A stretch of DNA of 64,000 bases. It comes from Pempheris klunzingeri (lineage: Eukaryota; Chordata; Actinopteri; Acropomatiformes; Pempheridae). The stretch is from NCBI RefSeq assembly GCF_042242105.1, contig NC_092012.1, forward strand, positions 3,891,970 to 3,955,969, in the 5' to 3' direction. The notes beneath the pieces are model-generated. The model was not told the DNA's origin. It made no database searches and saw only the letters and a program-made list of their open reading frames with translations. A program made the translations under genes and the position numbers. Position 1 is the stretch's first letter, and each line of letters begins with the position of its first letter. This document shows, one piece after another, positions 61,644 through 64,000 of the stretch.

Positions 61644-63806
61644 TTACTGATTTGGATATTTGTAGTTGCTTATGATATTCACTGCTTCTGCTCCTAAAGG
61701 TAACCTGTCGCTGTACTCCGATCCTACCTCACAGTTGTCTAAATTCCCCCTGCAGTGAGACAAAGTAAAGGACTCGGTCATGACACTTTCTTCTGTATCG
61801 GCCTCTTTCTCTCCGTCTCCGCTGTCCGTCTCCGTCTCCCCCTCCTCCTCGTCCAGCTGGCTGCCGTTGATCTTTCTCTGTGACTCGGTGTGAGGTGCGT
61901 GGATGTTGAAGTTGGCGGCGAGGTTCCTCTCCATGTGGTACTGACCTTTGGCCTTCAGGATGAGCTTGTAGGTCTTGCTGCGGTACTTGTACACCAAGTG
62001 GAAGCATGTTGCTCCGAGGAGGGGCACGGTCGACACGGTGAGGAGGCAGATGCTGACTGAGATGATGATGAGCAGGTTAGGCACCCTCCTGCGGGTGGTG
62101 AACAGCACCTGGACCTCGCAGTCCTCCCCCCTGTAGGTCAGACACAGGGAGTAGTTGGTGCCCGGACGTAAACCGCTGAACAGATACGTGTTGATGCCCT
62201 CTTTGATCCTCGACCACTGCACAGCTGAGTGTTTGCGGTCGGCAGTGACGCACAGATACAAGCCATTCGAATGGACTTTTTGAGGAAGGCCATGACGCTC
62301 CTCACTGTCAGCATGGAGGCTCTCAGATGTGGTGGCATCACCGGCATTGGCGGACGCCTGGTTGGCGCTCCTCTCTCTGGGTATGAGAAGGGGACTGAGT
62401 CGCACCCTTGCCTCTGTTTCTGACACCCCTAATGCGATGACACCAAAGTCAAATGTGTACTGCTTGATGTCATCCAGGCTCCCGTTGAAGACATGGTTTG
62501 AAACGTATCTCGTATTGGCCGACAAGCCACATTTACTGGCCCGTGATGGATACCCAGCTGACTCCTGGGAAGACTTAGAGTTGATCTCTGCTGTGGGCGC
62601 CAAAGTAGGTTCAATATCCATGATATCTTTTCTTTTTAAATCGGGGACACGCACTGAATCATAAACAGACACTCTGTCTGTTGTTTGGTGCATCGATGGG
62701 GGTGCTTTAGTGTAAGTGAGTGTTGTGGTCTTTTGTTTTATGGGTGTCACTTTTGGCGAAGCCACCACCTCCACAGACACTGAATCCTCAGCTCTTCCGA
62801 ACTCATTTGTGGCTGAGCAGCTGTAGTTGCCACCATCCTGCTTCCTAAGGCGTGAAATGATAAGAGTGCCGTTGTTAAAGACTTTGACGGGATTGTGGGA
62901 CAGTATGGAGTCCTCATTTGACTCTGCTGAGTCATCCTCGGTGAACGACAAAGCCAGCTCTTGCTTCCGGCTTTTGCTGCGAATACTCCACATGACCAGC
63001 GGCTTCGGGTTTCCGGTGAATTCACAAGTCAAGACCAAAGCACCGCCCTCAAGGAAAGTTGTGTTATGAACGTCTGGCTCAGTTCGTATTGTGACATTTG
63101 GGCTTGAGCACTTTGACTCAGGCAAATTTCTGATTTCTTCTCCTTTAAGTTTCTCTGGTGATGCACATATGATCAAGTTCTGCTCCTGGAGGATGGTGGG
63201 GGCTGTTGAAATCCAGTCTCTGAGCCAGTCGAGGGAGCAGGTGCACGCAAAAGGATTTGTATGTATCTGCAAATGGGAGAGATACACCAAGCTGTCAAAT
63301 GTCCCTTCAGCTATGGTTATCAGTTTGTTATTGTTGAGTCGGAGGGACCTCAGGTCTTTGAGGCTGGAGAAGGCATCCCTCGGCAGGTGCACCATCTCGT
63401 TGTGGTTCATCTTCAACAGCTGCAGGCCGGTGAGGTTCTGCAGATCCTCCCAAGGAAAATCTACAATCTTATTGTAGCTGATGTCAAAGTTAACCAGATT
63501 AACCAGAGGTGTGAGGGCCCCCTGTTCGATGGAGACGATGTAATTGCGGGCCATCCACAGCGATGTCACCTGGGTGACGTTGTCAAAGCTGCCCAGTGGT
63601 ATCAAACTGATCTTGTTGCCGGAGAGACTCAGAGTTGAGACATTATGAGGCAAACCATCTGGGACTTCAGTTAAGTCTTTGTAGGAGCACTCAGCAAAAT
63701 GGCGGTTGTGTTTATCTGAGCAGGTACAGAGTTCAGGGCATCCAAGTGCCGCGGTGACGACTGTGGCTGTCCACAGAGTGAAGAGGAGGATGTCTGCGGC
63801 TGCCAT
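61644..63806 (-). CDS. islr2: islr2, Ig-superfamily leucine-rich-repeat membrane protein 2 (720 aa, single coding exon)
   Basis: ISLR2 (LINX) is a neuronal cell-surface protein involved in axon extension and guidance, partly through Trk and Ret receptors. The 720-residue ORF has a signal peptide (about 1-22), an LRR N-terminal cap (CPELCTC, 23-40), about five leucine-rich repeats (52-185), an LRR C-terminal cap (NPFACTC to SKC, 184-233), an I-set Ig domain (about 240-348; Cys261 and Cys330), a Ser/Thr-rich stalk, a conserved membrane-proximal part (RYVSNHVFN at 433-441; AVQWSRIKEGINTYLFSGLRPGTNYSLCL at 528-556), one membrane helix (about 576-604), an acidic tail, and the GSEYSDRLPLGAEAVNI end that marks ISLR2. 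Human ISLR2 is 745 aa and lies next to STRA6, as here. An acceptor (tttacag) 9 nt before the ATG suggests an upstream untranslated exon. Confidence 0.97.
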   Translation of the reverse strand: MAAADILLFTLWTATVVTAALGCPELCTCSDKHNRHFAECSYKDLTEVPDGLPHNVSTLSLSGNKISLIPLGSFDNVTQVTSLWMARNYIVSIEQGALTPLVNLVNFDISYNKIVDFPWEDLQNLTGLQLLKMNHNEMVHLPRDAFSSLKDLRSLRLNNNKLITIAEGTFDSLVYLSHLQIHTNPFACTCSLDWLRDWISTAPTILQEQNLIICASPEKLKGEEIRNLPESKCSSPNVTIRTEPDVHNTTFLEGGALVLTCEFTGNPKPLVMWSIRSKSRKQELALSFTEDDSAESNEDSILSHNPVKVFNNGTLIISRLRKQDGGNYSCSATNEFGRAEDSVSVEVVASPKVTPIKQKTTTLTYTKAPPSMHQTTDRVSVYDSVRVPDLKRKDIMDIEPTLAPTAEINSKSSQESAGYPSRASKCGLSANTRYVSNHVFNGSLDDIKQYTFDFGVIALGVSETEARVRLSPLLIPRERSANQASANAGDATTSESLHADSEERHGLPQKVHSNGLYLCVTADRKHSAVQWSRIKEGINTYLFSGLRPGTNYSLCLTYRGEDCEVQVLFTTRRRVPNLLIIISVSICLLTVSTVPLLGATCFHLVYKYRSKTYKLILKAKGQYHMERNLAANFNIHAPHTESQRKINGSQLDEEEGETETDSGDGEKEADTEESVMTESFTLSHCRGNLDNCEVGSEYSDRLPLGAEAVNIISNYKYPNQ

Positions 63807-64000
63807 TTTCTGCTCCTGTAAAACAGTGTCACAGTCCCATTATTAATCAGTAGATTCAACCTGGTTAATCTAGTGCATTTCATGAAAGACTGATAGCTGC
63901 TAGAGTCCTGGCTGTGTTAATGAATGTGCAGCGCAGTCGTTTTATCAGCGTGCAACCTTGTTTACACGAACCAAACAGCTAATAAAAGAAAAGGAGCTAC
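63807..64000 (-). other. islr2 5' flank / intron to the window edge
   Basis: Nine bases of 5' UTR (63807-63815), then a probable acceptor and intron. No first exon was recognised before the edge. Confidence 0.5.

Noticed and set aside
62229..63638. Plus-strand ORFs across islr2 (up to 128 aa)
   Set aside because: Antisense shadows of a continuous 720-codon LRR-Ig gene.
1..64000. CRISPR arrays, operons, integrases, phage or other bacterial systems
   Set aside because: The window is vertebrate chromosomal DNA; the tandem repeats are microsatellites and no such genes are present.

Overview
The window is vertebrate nuclear DNA, most likely from a teleost and probably a percomorph (perch-like) fish. 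The grounds are multi-exon genes with GT-AG introns, proteins that align with vertebrate families from recalled sequences, and AT-rich introns full of interspersed repeats of kinds I know from percomorph genomes. No prokaryotic or viral features were seen. The species was inferred, not searched.

Layout from left to right. (1) On the minus strand, the first four coding exons of hacd3 (3409-3489, 1769-1814, 1478-1551, 296-460); the rest of the gene runs off the left edge. (2) Divergent from it, slc22a18 on the plus strand, ten coding exons from 7098 to 17204, 425 aa. (3) Inside slc22a18 intron 5, on the same strand, an intact intronless 437-codon coiled-coil gene (12528-13841) resembling the C-terminal part of CFAP58, probably an old retrogene. 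(4) About 21 kb without a recognisable gene (17.6-38.3 kb), holding repeats, microsatellites and some GC-rich or homeodomain-motif-rich blocks that may be regulatory. (5) nr2e3 on the plus strand, eight coding exons from 38820 to 43317, 433 aa. (6) stra6 on the plus strand, seventeen coding exons from 47148 to 58018, 681 aa. (7) islr2 on the minus strand, one coding exon at 61644-63806, 720 aa, convergent with stra6.

For nr2e3, stra6 and slc22a18 the exon lengths sum to a multiple of three and every junction phase agrees, so these models were checked base by base. The stra6-islr2 neighbourhood matches human 15q24, and nr2e3 and hacd3 also lie on human 15q, so most of the window looks like an ancestral 15q block; slc22a18 (human 11p15.5) is the outlier. 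nr2e3 (photoreceptor nuclear receptor) and stra6 (retinol uptake receptor) are both eye genes lying in tandem, which makes shared regulation worth testing. I saw no evidence for a wholly new biological system. The most unusual items are the nested CFAP58-like gene with its internal duplication, a dispersed foldback repeat family, and a stra6 upstream ORF that carries a CAG repeat.
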